DNA from: Chloroflexi bacterium HGW-Chloroflexi-4
Lineage (GTDB): Bacteria; Chloroflexota; Anaerolineae; Anaerolineales; Anaerolineaceae
Length of the DNA: 64,000 nt
NCBI GenBank assembly: GCA_002840715.1
Contig: PHBW01000026.1
Span: forward strand, 1 to 64,000
Direction of reading: 5' to 3'
Each line of letters begins with the position of its first letter. Position 1 is the first letter of the stretch. A program made the translations under genes and the position numbers. The notes beneath the pieces are model-generated. The model saw nothing but the letters and a program-made list of their open reading frames with translations. It was not told where the DNA came from and searched no databases. Shown one piece after another: positions 36,304-44,759 of the stretch.

Positions 36304-37128
36304 CCTCTTGGGATATAGTCTAACGGCAGGACGTCTCGCTCTGGACGAGAAAATTACATTTCCATTTAAAACATGCCTGGCAATATTCTCAAAAATAGGC
36401 ATAAAGCGTTCAGGGAAGGGTTGATTCACCCATTCGCTATGGATTAATGTTTTGGAATATGGAAGCCCTTTAAGCACTGGCGAATTGGCCAGTAATGGCG
36501 TTGACTTCAGCCGTTCTTTCCAGCTTTCCATAGATAATTCTTCCCATTTGGAACTGCCGATTCCCACTGGAATTAATCCGCCGAGTTGTTTTCGTTGACG
36601 CAAGATCAATTGGATTGTATCGGCAGTAGGTTTTCTGTTTTGAACTGAAAGCATTAATGGCACAAATACTTGATTGGTGACCGCCGCAATTGACATGTTT
36701 ACCAAAAAAGGCGAAGTGCCGGAATCAATCATAACTAATAAGTCTGGAGCAAAACCGGCATCGTCAAGCGCATATTTGAGCAATTCTGGTGTTTCTCCCA
36801 TGCTCATGAGGCTCGTCACCCGATAATCTGCAGGAAGAATAAACACATTCTCATTATATGGAGATTTCACCAAGGCTTTTTGAACAATTGACCGGGCGTT
36901 TTGATTATCCCTTACAGTCTCAAGAACGTTGAATATCGTGGGAGTGGATTTTCCATCGATAATCTCACGGGCTTCAGTACCAAGAAATAAAGTCGTGCAG
37001 CCGCCCTGAGGGTCAACATCAATAATTATGACGCGTTTATTTAATACTTTTGAAACATAATTGGCGAGCAAGCCGGTGATGGTGGTCTTGCCGGTGCCCC
37101 CCTTCATCGAAGTAAAAGTCGTTATCAT
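36274..37128 (-). CDS. ParA/MinD-type ATPase with a tail read from antisense tRNA sequence
   Basis: Deviant Walker A ATPase, 284 residues from ATG 37128 (AAGGGA lies 11 nt upstream; a longer frame to 37206 lacks support). KGGTGKTT is at 9-16, the Walker A' Asp in IIDVDPQGG, and LLVMIDSGTSP follows. No parB is nearby, so a chromosomal or plasmid partition role is not implied; positioning of another cargo is possible. After about residue 258 the frame runs through the antisense of the truncated tRNA-Gln(CTG) and stops inside tRNA-Gln(TTG). The last ~25 residues are therefore acquired and the native C terminus is lost or shortened. Confidence 0.75.
   Translation of the reverse strand: MITTFTSMKGGTGKTTITGLLANYVSKVLNKRVIIIDVDPQGGCTTLFLGTEAREIIDGKSTPTIFNVLETVRDNQNARSIVQKALVKSPYNENVFILPADYRVTSLMSMGETPELLKYALDDAGFAPDLLVMIDSGTSPFLVNMSIAAVTNQVFVPLMLSVQNRKPTADTIQLILRQRKQLGGLIPVGIGSSKWEELSMESWKERLKSTPLLANSPVLKGLPYSKTLIHSEWVNQPFPERFMPIFENIARHVLNGNVIFSSRARRPAVRLYPKRMAKQESNLH
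36309..36354 (+). pseudogene. 3'-truncated tRNA-Gln (anticodon CTG)
   Basis: Five nt after tRNA-Gln(TTG) begins a second tRNA: acceptor strand TGGGATA, D stem GTC/GAC, anticodon stem TCTCG/CGAGA with loop CTCTGGA (anticodon CTG). After the anticodon stem and a few bases the sequence departs; no T arm and no TATCCCA closing strand follow. The break coincides with the 3' end of the convergent ParA-like gene, as expected if one deletion removed both 3' ends. Confidence 0.85.
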
Positions 37129-37334
37129 AAGCAAGACATCCCTTCCTTTGTTTAACAATTGAAATTTTAGCACAATATTCCAAAACAATTGGTCGAGCAC
37201 ATCCAACCAAGATGGATTTGATTAATTTCGAAAAGAATCTTTTCAAAAAAAAAGGGATGAGTAACCAACTCAAAACTTGTGGGTTTTATAGTCATCAAAG
37301 TGGATTTAATTATGAGTAAGTTTGGAGATTGAAA

Positions 37335-38195
37335 ATGTCTAAAGTGATGATTGTGACCGATAGCACATCGAATATTCCCGTCGAGTTAATGAACGGGCAT
37401 CCAATTACCGTGCTTCCCCTGCAAGTGATCTGGAATGGAGAAATTTATCGAGACGGCGTTGATATTAAACCAGGGGATTTTTACACCCGCCTGTCCACCG
37501 AAAAAAATATGCCTTCCACCTCTCAGACCACCCCTGAAGAGTTTAAACAAGCCTATTCCAACTTATTAGATCAAGGCTATGATATTCTCAGTATTCATAT
37601 TTCCAGCAAATTGTCTGGAACCATGGATTCTGCCATTCAAGCAAAAAGAACGTTTAACGGTGCATCTATTGAATTGGTGGATTCATTAAGCACTAGCATG
37701 GCAATGGGATTTCAGGTGATGAGTGCAGCACGTTTGGCAAAAATGGGTGCAACAATTGAAGAATGTAAAGCAGTTGCGCAAGCTGCTATAAAACACACCG
37801 GTGTCTTTTTTGCAGTCAATACTCTTGAATTCTTACACCGCGGTGGACGCATCGGCGGAGCGGCTGCATTCATGGGACATGTTCTCAACCTTAAACCAAT
37901 TCTTGAGTTGCGCGACGGGCGAATTGAAGCTGTAGAAAAAGTTCGTACTTTATCAAAAACCATCGACCGCCTTCTCGACTTGGTCGAAGCCAAACTTGAT
38001 AAAGAAAAAGGACCTGTACGCCTTTGCGCAATTCACGCAAATGCCCTTGCTGAAGCGGAAGATTTATTGGCGAGAGCGGTAAAACGCATCCCCGGTCACC
38101 TCGTTTCAGATGCTGTCATCTCAACTGTAAGCCCTGTCTTGGGCACCCATACAGGTCCAGGTGCACTTGGGCTTGCTTATATGTCCGGGATGTAA
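37335..38195 (+). CDS. DegV family fatty-acid-binding protein
   Basis: 286 residues. DegV/FakB proteins bind a fatty acid and present it to the FakA kinase for acyl-phosphate formation in phospholipid synthesis. DSTSNIP is at 9-15, STSQTTP near 61, and SSKLSGT at 90-96; the Ser/Thr in these motifs line the carboxylate pocket. ATG 37335 has GGAG 7 nt upstream, preferred over in-frame TTG 37329. No fakA is in the window. A strong terminator follows. Confidence 0.92.
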   Translation: MSKVMIVTDSTSNIPVELMNGHPITVLPLQVIWNGEIYRDGVDIKPGDFYTRLSTEKNMPSTSQTTPEEFKQAYSNLLDQGYDILSIHISSKLSGTMDSAIQAKRTFNGASIELVDSLSTSMAMGFQVMSAARLAKMGATIEECKAVAQAAIKHTGVFFAVNTLEFLHRGGRIGGAAAFMGHVLNLKPILELRDGRIEAVEKVRTLSKTIDRLLDLVEAKLDKEKGPVRLCAIHANALAEAEDLLARAVKRIPGHLVSDAVISTVSPVLGTHTGPGALGLAYMSGM

Positions 38196-38209
38196 TATTA
38201 AATTAAAAA

Positions 38210-38250
38210 CAAAAGACCTGGCAGGAGTTTTATCCGCGCCAGGTCTTTTG
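38210..38250 (+). terminator. Terminator after degV
   Basis: Perfect 13-bp arms CAAAAGACCTGGC (38210-38222) and GCCAGGTCTTTTG (38238-38250) with a 15-nt loop and T-rich flank. It can work on either strand. Confidence 0.85.
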
Positions 38251-38296
38251 TTATCCTTTTTGGTAAAATCAAAGGATCTCACTAATGAGGCGGCTG

Positions 38297-39613
38297 ATGA
38301 AAAATTATCCAGAATTGGGTGTTCAAATTCCAGAAATTCAACTTCCAGTATCAAGTATTGATCTTCAAAAATGGTCAGTTATCGCATGTGATCAATACAC
38401 CTCTCAACCGGAATATTGGAAAGGGGTCAGTGATTATATCGGCACGGCTCCCTCTACACTGCACCTCGTCTTCCCTGAAGTTTTTCTTGGCAAAGGAGAT
38501 GAGACTGCCCGAATTATAAATATTCATACCAACATGAAGCAGTACCTAGAAAAAGGTTTGGTCCTACCTCACCAGGGGATGATTTATGTCGAGAGAACTG
38601 TATCAGGAAAAACCCGTCGAGGATTGATGCTGGCGCTTGATCTCGAGAAATATGATTTCAATGCCGGATCAACCACTCTTATCCGCGCCACAGAAGGGAC
38701 TATTCTAAACCGCTTGCCCCCACGTATAAAAATCCGTGAACAAGCGCCGCTTGAATTCCCTCATATATTAATGTTGATAGATGACCCTGAAGATGTGGTT
38801 ATCGGTGCAATCGAAAAACAAAAAACAGCTTTACCACTGGCTTATGATTTTGAGTTAATGCAATCAAGTGGACACCTCACAGGTCGTTTTATTACCGACT
38901 CGAATCTTGAAAATAAAATTATTAAAGGTTTGGAAAAACTGGCTGACCCCAAAGTGTTTTCACAAAAATACAATCTACCAGATGATACGCCTGTTTTATT
39001 GTTTGCTTCAGGCGATGGTAACCATTCGCTGGCAACCGCAAAATCCTGCTGGGAAAAACTAAAACCATTAGTTGGGATGGACCATCCCGCCCGTTATGCC
39101 CTGGTTGAAATCGAAAATGTGCACGATCAAGCGCTCGAATTTGAACCAATTCACCGTGTCATTTTCGGACTTAAGACAGATATTATTCAAGCCATGAAAG
39201 AACATTTTGGCTCTGATTTTTCATTTGTTGAGGCAAATGATTATCAATCTATGATCGCTTCCGTAAAATCAAGCAGCGGACCTGATCACCATTTTGGTTT
39301 TATCGACGCCAAAGGATCCAAAATCATTTCCATTAAACATGCCAAACTTAACCTGCCTGTTGGTACGCTTCAAGAATTTCTAGATAGCTGGATGAAAAAA
39401 GGACAGGCAGCGGAAATTGATTATGTTCATGGCGATGAGGCTGTTCTTTCACTATCAACTCAAACTTCCAATGCCGGTTTTTACCTGGCAGGTATGCCAA
39501 AAAGCGATCTCTTCAAAACCGTAATCATGGATGGATCCTTGCCAAGAAAAACGTTCTCTATGGGCGAAGCTCATGAAAAACGTTTCTATTTTGAAGCCCG
39601 CTCTATTTCATAA
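38297..39613 (+). CDS. DUF1015 family protein
   Basis: 438 residues matching the DUF1015 family. Recognisable stretches are WSVIACDQYTSQPEYW near the start, ERTVSGKTRRGLMLALDLE, and FASGDGNHSLATAKSCWE. Some DUF1015 relatives in archaea act as ADP-dependent serine kinases, but I cannot assign that here. ATG 38297 has GAGG 6 nt upstream, better than ATG 38285, which lies within that SD. It may be cotranscribed with the small gene 14 nt downstream. Cytoplasmic. Confidence 0.85.
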   Translation: MKNYPELGVQIPEIQLPVSSIDLQKWSVIACDQYTSQPEYWKGVSDYIGTAPSTLHLVFPEVFLGKGDETARIINIHTNMKQYLEKGLVLPHQGMIYVERTVSGKTRRGLMLALDLEKYDFNAGSTTLIRATEGTILNRLPPRIKIREQAPLEFPHILMLIDDPEDVVIGAIEKQKTALPLAYDFELMQSSGHLTGRFITDSNLENKIIKGLEKLADPKVFSQKYNLPDDTPVLLFASGDGNHSLATAKSCWEKLKPLVGMDHPARYALVEIENVHDQALEFEPIHRVIFGLKTDIIQAMKEHFGSDFSFVEANDYQSMIASVKSSSGPDHHFGFIDAKGSKIISIKHAKLNLPVGTLQEFLDSWMKKGQAAEIDYVHGDEAVLSLSTQTSNAGFYLAGMPKSDLFKTVIMDGSLPRKTFSMGEAHEKRFYFEARSIS

Positions 39614-39627
39614 TCAGGATAAGTAAA

Positions 39628-39936
39628 ATGTCTGATGAATTATTTAACACTATTAAATCCATTATCGGAACTGAGATTTCAGGCAACCGAGTTCACGTGG
39701 TCGTCGATCTGAACGAGAATCATACCAAACCAAACCTCGCGATGATACTCACAGATGAATCAGGCAATGAGGTTTCACGCTCCATTATTATGGGGATGTT
39801 GGATACTCATGTTGATTTCACCCTTCACATACGTGTTCAAAATGCCAGGCCTCCTTTTGAGCTAACTGGCATTACCTTCATTGAAGAAAATCAACCCATC
39901 GATTCAAAAAGTGTTGTGGTTTCGAGATTAGCCTGA
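39628..39936 (+). CDS. Small protein of unknown function
   Basis: 102 residues, not recognised. It is mostly predicted beta strand (VHVVVDLNE, LAMILTDESGNEVSRS, DFTLHIRV), without Cys, membrane helix or known motif, suggesting a small beta-sandwich. It follows the DUF1015 gene by 14 nt, with AGGATAAG before the ATG, so the two are likely cotranslated and may work together. Codon use looks like its neighbours. Confidence 0.7.
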   Translation: MSDELFNTIKSIIGTEISGNRVHVVVDLNENHTKPNLAMILTDESGNEVSRSIIMGMLDTHVDFTLHIRVQNARPPFELTGITFIEENQPIDSKSVVVSRLA

Positions 39937-39996
39937 GCCAAAAATACATTTTTACCTTTACCTCAGCAAATCTTTCCAACGTAAACGGTACAATAA

Positions 39997-40024
39997 TTGC
40001 ATCCAAAATCGTACAGAGTATATT
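39997..40024 (+). promoter_or_regulatory. Possible promoter of the envelope gene group
   Basis: TTGCAT (39997-40002) and TATATT (40019-40024) are 16 nt apart, upstream of the beta-propeller lipoprotein gene. Confidence 0.45.
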
Positions 40025-40059
40025 TACTCTGATATCGATCTATGAGTTGCAGGCCGTTT

Positions 40060-41835
40060 ATGAAACCAGGAAATCACGTCTTTGCCAAGCTTTTTTCTCT
40101 GTATCTGGTGGTTATCCTTATATCAGGTTTATTAATTAGCGCTTGTAAACCAAAAATAACTGAAACCCCCGTCCCAACTGACACCGTTGTTGGTTATCCA
40201 ACGATTGACATTCCCATAATAACGACACCCGCTCAAACGGTCAGCAATCCAACTGCGGCGGCAACCTTGCTGCCTGTGGCACAAGGCAATTCGTCTGCTG
40301 CAAATGCCGGTTTGATCATTTTGTCGATGAGTGATGGTGCTTATAATCATCTATTTGCATATCACCCATCTTACCTGGCCATGACGCGCTTAACCGCAGA
40401 CGCATGGGATGATGATTCACCAGCCATAAGCCCGGATGGAGGCAAAATTGCTTTCACATCCAACCGTTTTGGCACACGTGAGATCTATATTCTTGATTTG
40501 GTAAGTAATTCTCTCACCCAAATGACGAATTCGAGCGCATTTGAAGGAACCATTGATTGGTCACCTGATGGAAGTTATATAGTTTATGATGTCTACCAAA
40601 ATGAGCATTTTGATTTGGTCATTCAATCAGTAAATGATCAAACCGAAGCACCCATCCAATTAACAGATGGAACTACAAACAATTTTCAACCATCTTGGTC
40701 TCCAGATGGCAGCGAGATTGCCTTTGTCTCAGATCGCTCTGGTAGAAATGCAATTTGGCTTGCACGGCTTCAAAACCCTGAAGATCGATTTATGGAAGTT
40801 GTTAGCTCCAAAGATGTTGATTATGGTAGTCCTGTTTGGTCGCCAGATGGAACCAAATTAGCCATCACCAGACATGCCAGCAACAATGAGATTGTTCTGA
40901 TTCAACCACACAATCCAATCAAAGAATTAGTCGTAATCGGTTCAGGAGAGAACCCAGCATGGATGCCTGATGGAAGCGGTGTTCTGGCAACCATAAAATT
41001 GCCAAATGAGACAGAAATAGTTGCTTACTCAGTGATTGACCGCCATCTAATGCTTCCTCCAATTCCAATGGGCGGCAGTATCGCTGAATATGATTGGAAC
41101 TCCGGTTCACTCGTACAAAACATCCAAACCTGGGTAGCTAAGAACACTCTACCTCAACCTGCTCCTCTGTGGGTTGAAACTACTGTTAAACCTTCAAGTG
41201 CGAATAACCGCCGAAGTCTGGTTGAATTACCCGAAGTGACAGCTCCACAGGCTTTGTTATCTGATGCGGTGGATAACAGTTTTATTGCTTTGCGCAGTTT
41301 AGTAAATCAAAGAATTGGTTGGGATCTGCTTGCAACTTTAGATAATGCAGTCATTCCGCCGACTTCTTCTCCCATGCCGGGAATACCAGAAAATTGGCTC
41401 TATACTGGTCGGGCAATCGGGTTGAACCTTGCACCTTACGAAGCAGGTTGGATGGTCGTAAATCGTGAAGAGTTTGCAGGAAATATTTATTGGCGGGTTT
41501 GGGTTAAATGCAAAATACAGGATGGGTCTTGTGGTGAACCTTTGCAAGATCCGGTTTGGGATTTTCAAAGCCGTTCATCTGGCAATGCGCTGGCCTATGA
41601 AAATGGCGGCGAATATAAACCTATGCCAACTGGATATTGGTTTGACTTTTCTGAAATGGCTCGTCGTTTTGGTTGGCAAAGGTTGCCTGCCGTAAACAAT
41701 TGGCGCTCCTATTTTCAGGGTACTCAATTCAATGTATTTGTTTTTCAAAATGACCTGACCTGGCATAAAGCCATGCTCGAAATTTATCCATCTGAACAGG
41801 TTGACCTATTAACTGGAGTTTCTAATGAAGATTAG
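40060..41835 (+). CDS. Beta-propeller (TolB/PD40-like) lipoprotein
   Basis: 591 residues from ATG 40060, which has GCAGG 6 nt upstream and gives a normal signal peptide ending in lipobox LISAC (Cys29). ATG 40042 is the alternative. Residues ~85-330 contain repeated SPDG motifs (AISPDGGKIAFTSNR, WSPDGSYIVYD, WSPDGSEIAFVSDRSG, WSPDGTKLAITR), a WD40/TolB-type propeller. The C-terminal ~200 residues are not recognised. It is probably a surface lipoprotein that binds a ligand or partner; no enzymatic residues stand out. The next gene starts 11 nt inside its 3' end, so the two are translated together. Confidence 0.8.
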   Translation: MKPGNHVFAKLFSLYLVVILISGLLISACKPKITETPVPTDTVVGYPTIDIPIITTPAQTVSNPTAAATLLPVAQGNSSAANAGLIILSMSDGAYNHLFAYHPSYLAMTRLTADAWDDDSPAISPDGGKIAFTSNRFGTREIYILDLVSNSLTQMTNSSAFEGTIDWSPDGSYIVYDVYQNEHFDLVIQSVNDQTEAPIQLTDGTTNNFQPSWSPDGSEIAFVSDRSGRNAIWLARLQNPEDRFMEVVSSKDVDYGSPVWSPDGTKLAITRHASNNEIVLIQPHNPIKELVVIGSGENPAWMPDGSGVLATIKLPNETEIVAYSVIDRHLMLPPIPMGGSIAEYDWNSGSLVQNIQTWVAKNTLPQPAPLWVETTVKPSSANNRRSLVELPEVTAPQALLSDAVDNSFIALRSLVNQRIGWDLLATLDNAVIPPTSSPMPGIPENWLYTGRAIGLNLAPYEAGWMVVNREEFAGNIYWRVWVKCKIQDGSCGEPLQDPVWDFQSRSSGNALAYENGGEYKPMPTGYWFDFSEMARRFGWQRLPAVNNWRSYFQGTQFNVFVFQNDLTWHKAMLEIYPSEQVDLLTGVSNED

Positions 41836-42859
41836 AATTTCTCAAATCATAAGAATGGTTCTCACAATGGTCTGGGTTTTCCTGACGGTTATCGGATGGC
41901 TTTATCCATTCTCGGTAGAACAAGTGCAAGCCGATGATCAAACACCTCCGTCTACTGAAGAATTTTTAGAACCGGTTTTTCCCATGACGACTGTGGAACC
42001 AGATCAAGAACTGGAAGGCCAAACCCCCTTATATAACGTTCCACTCGCTCTCAATCCGCATGACCATTTTTACTTCGCCCGCCCCATAGCTTTTGATTCA
42101 AATACGGCACCTTCTCGAGATTTTGGTTATGGGTTCTACTATCCGGAAGAAACTGAAGTTCACACAGGTGTGGATATCGGCTCTCCGATGTATAAACCAG
42201 TTTTAGCCGCTGGAGATGGCCAGGTGGTGTTTACTGGTTTTGGATTGATGAATGGTGGTGGTGATATCAATGACCCCTATGGATTGGCTATTCTCATTCG
42301 CCATTCTTTCAGCTATGAAGACAAAACAATTTATACAGTTTATGCTCATTTGGATAGTAGTGAGGTTGAGAAAGGTCAAATCGTAAAGATGGGCGAAGAG
42401 ATTGGCAAGATTGGTCTTACAGGAAATACATCTGGACCTCACGTCCATTTTGAAGTAAGGATTGAAGACAGCAAAGGCGGCAGAGTGCAAAACCCGGAAT
42501 TGTGGATGGCTCCGCCTGTTGGCAGTGGTGTCTTGGCGGGCAGCTTGAAAAGCACCTTCGGATACTTCCTTTCTGCTCAAAAACTATGGTTAAAATCACT
42601 TGATACAGGGTTCAAATATGAGATCACTACATATGCTCCTGTAAAACATATATATGCAGACGATTATTTTAAAGAAAATTTTGTAATCGGAGATATTCCT
42701 GGTGGAGAATATGAAATCTCCATGATATATAAAAACAAATGGTTCCGATATAATTTGACAATTGCTCCCGGCACCGTAAATTTCGTGTCATTTGAAGGCA
42801 TGAACGGATTCAAGACAGGCTTGACTTCAACAACTAACGAAGAAGATTTTCTGCAATAA
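41825..42859 (+). CDS. Secreted M23 metallopeptidase
   Basis: 344 residues with an N-terminal signal or anchor helix (~8-30). The M23 domain has HTGVDIGSP and later GPHVHFEVRI, so the zinc ligands are present. The ~100 residues after it form a separate beta-rich domain with no known match. It probably trims peptidoglycan outside the membrane, or serves as a scaffold for an amidase. GGAG lies 6 nt before the ATG, inside the preceding gene. Unlike the M23 protein at 33895 it lacks a Thr/Pro stalk. Confidence 0.85.
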   Translation: MKIRISQIIRMVLTMVWVFLTVIGWLYPFSVEQVQADDQTPPSTEEFLEPVFPMTTVEPDQELEGQTPLYNVPLALNPHDHFYFARPIAFDSNTAPSRDFGYGFYYPEETEVHTGVDIGSPMYKPVLAAGDGQVVFTGFGLMNGGGDINDPYGLAILIRHSFSYEDKTIYTVYAHLDSSEVEKGQIVKMGEEIGKIGLTGNTSGPHVHFEVRIEDSKGGRVQNPELWMAPPVGSGVLAGSLKSTFGYFLSAQKLWLKSLDTGFKYEITTYAPVKHIYADDYFKENFVIGDIPGGEYEISMIYKNKWFRYNLTIAPGTVNFVSFEGMNGFKTGLTSTTNEEDFLQ

Positions 42860-42885
42860 AACAATTTTCTCCCCTCCATTCGCTC

Positions 42886-42914
42886 TTGACAGGAATTCCA
42901 ACCTGTCTGACAAT
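42886..42914 (+). promoter_or_regulatory. Promoter with embedded inverted repeat, NBR1-Ig lipoprotein gene
   Basis: TTGACA (42886-42891) and GACAAT (42909-42914) are 17 nt apart. Arms GACAGG (42888-42893) and CCTGTC (42902-42907) form an inverted repeat covering the -35 box and spacer, as a repressor site would. Confidence 0.55.
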
Positions 42915-42949
42915 AAGTGGTTCGATTAGCTAAATGGAGGAATGTTTCA

Positions 42950-43630
42950 ATGGTTTCAAAAAGAACGTATTTATTGATTGTGGCTGCATTAACCTTGTTG
43001 TTTATGCTTTCCGCTTGTGGAACTGCCACCCCTACAGAAGACCCTGCCTTAAAGATAACTTCAATTGCTGCAACTGTGCAAGCTGAAATCACTCAGACCG
43101 CACTTGCCATGCCAACTGCAACCCCGACGTTGACCCCAACTGCGACGGCAACCGTATCACTTGTAACCCCCACACTTCAAGGACCTTTTTCAACAGCAAC
43201 GAAGTCTTTGAACCCGGGGACCGGTGATAATGCAGCTTATGATCAGGATATTACCATCCCCGACGGCTCAATCATCAAACCTGGAGCCTCATTCAATAAA
43301 ACATGGTCCATTAAAAATTCCGGCACAACCACCTGGACAACCGATTACCAACTGGTTTACGTTTTTGGTCCGCAGGCAACCGTCATGTCAGTGAAATTAA
43401 CCAAAAGTGTTGCACCCGGCGAAGCTATCCAAATTACTGTTCCATTTGTTGCCCCAACAGTTAATGGCTCTTATGTGAGTTGGTGGCAAATGTACAGCTC
43501 AACAGGTTATTTCTTCGGCGATCAGGTCAGCGTGGTGTTCAACGTTGGCAATGAAACGGCCACACCTACTTCACTCACACCAGCCCCAACGATCACCGGC
43601 ACACCGGCAACCCCTACTCAAACCCCGTAG
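42950..43630 (+). CDS. Lipoprotein with NBR1-type Ig-like domain
   Basis: 226 residues from ATG 42950 (GGAGG at 42936-42940; the longer frame from 42917 has no SD). The signal peptide ends in lipobox LSAC (Cys23). A Thr/Pro-rich stretch (~45-85) leads to an Ig-like domain with FNKTWSIKNSGTTTWTTDYQL and SWWQMYS, the pattern of the FW/NBR1 Ig-like domain, followed by another Thr/Pro tail. Bacterial versions are surface beta-sandwiches of unknown binding role. It has its own promoter with a palindrome. Confidence 0.8.
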   Translation: MVSKRTYLLIVAALTLLFMLSACGTATPTEDPALKITSIAATVQAEITQTALAMPTATPTLTPTATATVSLVTPTLQGPFSTATKSLNPGTGDNAAYDQDITIPDGSIIKPGASFNKTWSIKNSGTTTWTTDYQLVYVFGPQATVMSVKLTKSVAPGEAIQITVPFVAPTVNGSYVSWWQMYSSTGYFFGDQVSVVFNVGNETATPTSLTPAPTITGTPATPTQTP

Positions 43631-43640
43631 TCATCAGCTT

Positions 43641-44708
43641 ATGTTGATTGGGCAAAACGATCTAACAAATCTTGAAGGCAGAATTAAAGCCGAGGCATTC
43701 CGCCTTGGCTTTAATTTATGCGGGTTTACCACACCTGAATCACCTGCAGGATTTATAAATTATGAAAATTGGTTGTCAATGAAACAGCATGCCGGAATGA
43801 TCTATCTTGAATCGCCCCGTCATCGGCTAATGCGGCAACATCCAAACCAATTGATGTCAGATGTTAAAACAATCATTTCTTTGGGATGGCCATATGTTCT
43901 AAACGTCAAGGATAATGACCAATCATCTGCAAAAGCTTTAATAGCAGGTTACGCAGCAGACATCGATTACCATCTTTTACTTCCTGAAAAATTGGACCAA
44001 TTAACAAATTTCATTCAATGCGAACTCAATCAAAATATTAGGGCGCAAGGCTTTACAGACAGTGCACCCATTCTTGAAAGAGAAATCGCATCACGTGCAG
44101 GGTTAGGTTGGATTGGAAAAAACTCATGTCTGATCAATCCACTTGCAGGGTCGGCATTTTTACTGGCTGAACTATTTATTAATTTGCCTCTCTCTCCAGA
44201 TCAGCCTTTTACTCATGATCGTTGTGGTTCATGTCATCGCTGCGTTGATGCCTGCCCCACCAGTTGCATCCTACCGGACCGTACAATCGATTCATCACGC
44301 TGCATCAGTTATTTAACCATCGAAAACAAAGGAGTCATTCCTGCAAAGCATAGATCCACGCTTGGGCACTGGTTTTTTGGGTGTGATATTTGCCAGGTTG
44401 TGTGCCCCTGGAACAAAAACAATCTCTCGTCAATAATATCGCCTGCAAACAATTGGACGATAATTGATACTCTAAATATCTTATCGGTAACCGCTTCAGA
44501 ATTTTCAACTAAGTTTGAGCAGACTGCACTTTCACGGTCAAAGCTAAAAGGTTTACAACGCAATGCTCTCACTTGGCTTGGCAATAATGGAAAACCTGAA
44601 CATATTGAAGCAATAAATAAATTCCTTCTTCAATCAGCGGATGCAGTTTTGCTTGAAACAGCAAATTGGAGTGTCAAACAAATCAACAAAAAAAAGAATC
44701 AAGAATAA
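43641..44708 (+). CDS. queG: Epoxyqueuosine reductase QueG
   Basis: Last step of queuosine synthesis: reduces epoxyqueuosine in tRNA to queuosine, using cobalamin and two [4Fe-4S] clusters. 355 residues. The ferredoxin-like Cys motifs are CGSCHRCVDACPTSC and CDICQVVCPWN; SRAGLGWIGKNSCLINP precedes them. A C-terminal HEAT-like segment is present. A longer frame from 43545 would overlap the lipoprotein gene by 86 nt, so ATG 43641, 10 nt past its stop, is taken. A strong terminator follows. Confidence 0.93.
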   Translation: MLIGQNDLTNLEGRIKAEAFRLGFNLCGFTTPESPAGFINYENWLSMKQHAGMIYLESPRHRLMRQHPNQLMSDVKTIISLGWPYVLNVKDNDQSSAKALIAGYAADIDYHLLLPEKLDQLTNFIQCELNQNIRAQGFTDSAPILEREIASRAGLGWIGKNSCLINPLAGSAFLLAELFINLPLSPDQPFTHDRCGSCHRCVDACPTSCILPDRTIDSSRCISYLTIENKGVIPAKHRSTLGHWFFGCDICQVVCPWNKNNLSSIISPANNWTIIDTLNILSVTASEFSTKFEQTALSRSKLKGLQRNALTWLGNNGKPEHIEAINKFLLQSADAVLLETANWSVKQINKKKNQE

Positions 44709-44710
44709 TA

Positions 44711-44746
44711 AAAGAGACTCGATCAAGAACGATCGAGTCTCTTTCT
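44711..44746. terminator. Bidirectional terminator between queG and the LysM gene
   Basis: Perfect 14-bp stem 44711-44724 / 44731-44744 with loop AAGAAC; A-rich before and T-rich after. It lies between convergent genes. Confidence 0.9.
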
Positions 44747-44759
44747 TATTGTCATTTTT

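Noticed and set aside
36309..37206. Integrated mobile element using the tRNA-Gln locus
   Set aside because: No active integrase, no repeated 3' tRNA end and no cargo are visible. The only recombinase-like gene is distant and lacks catalytic residues. A simple deletion explains the junction.
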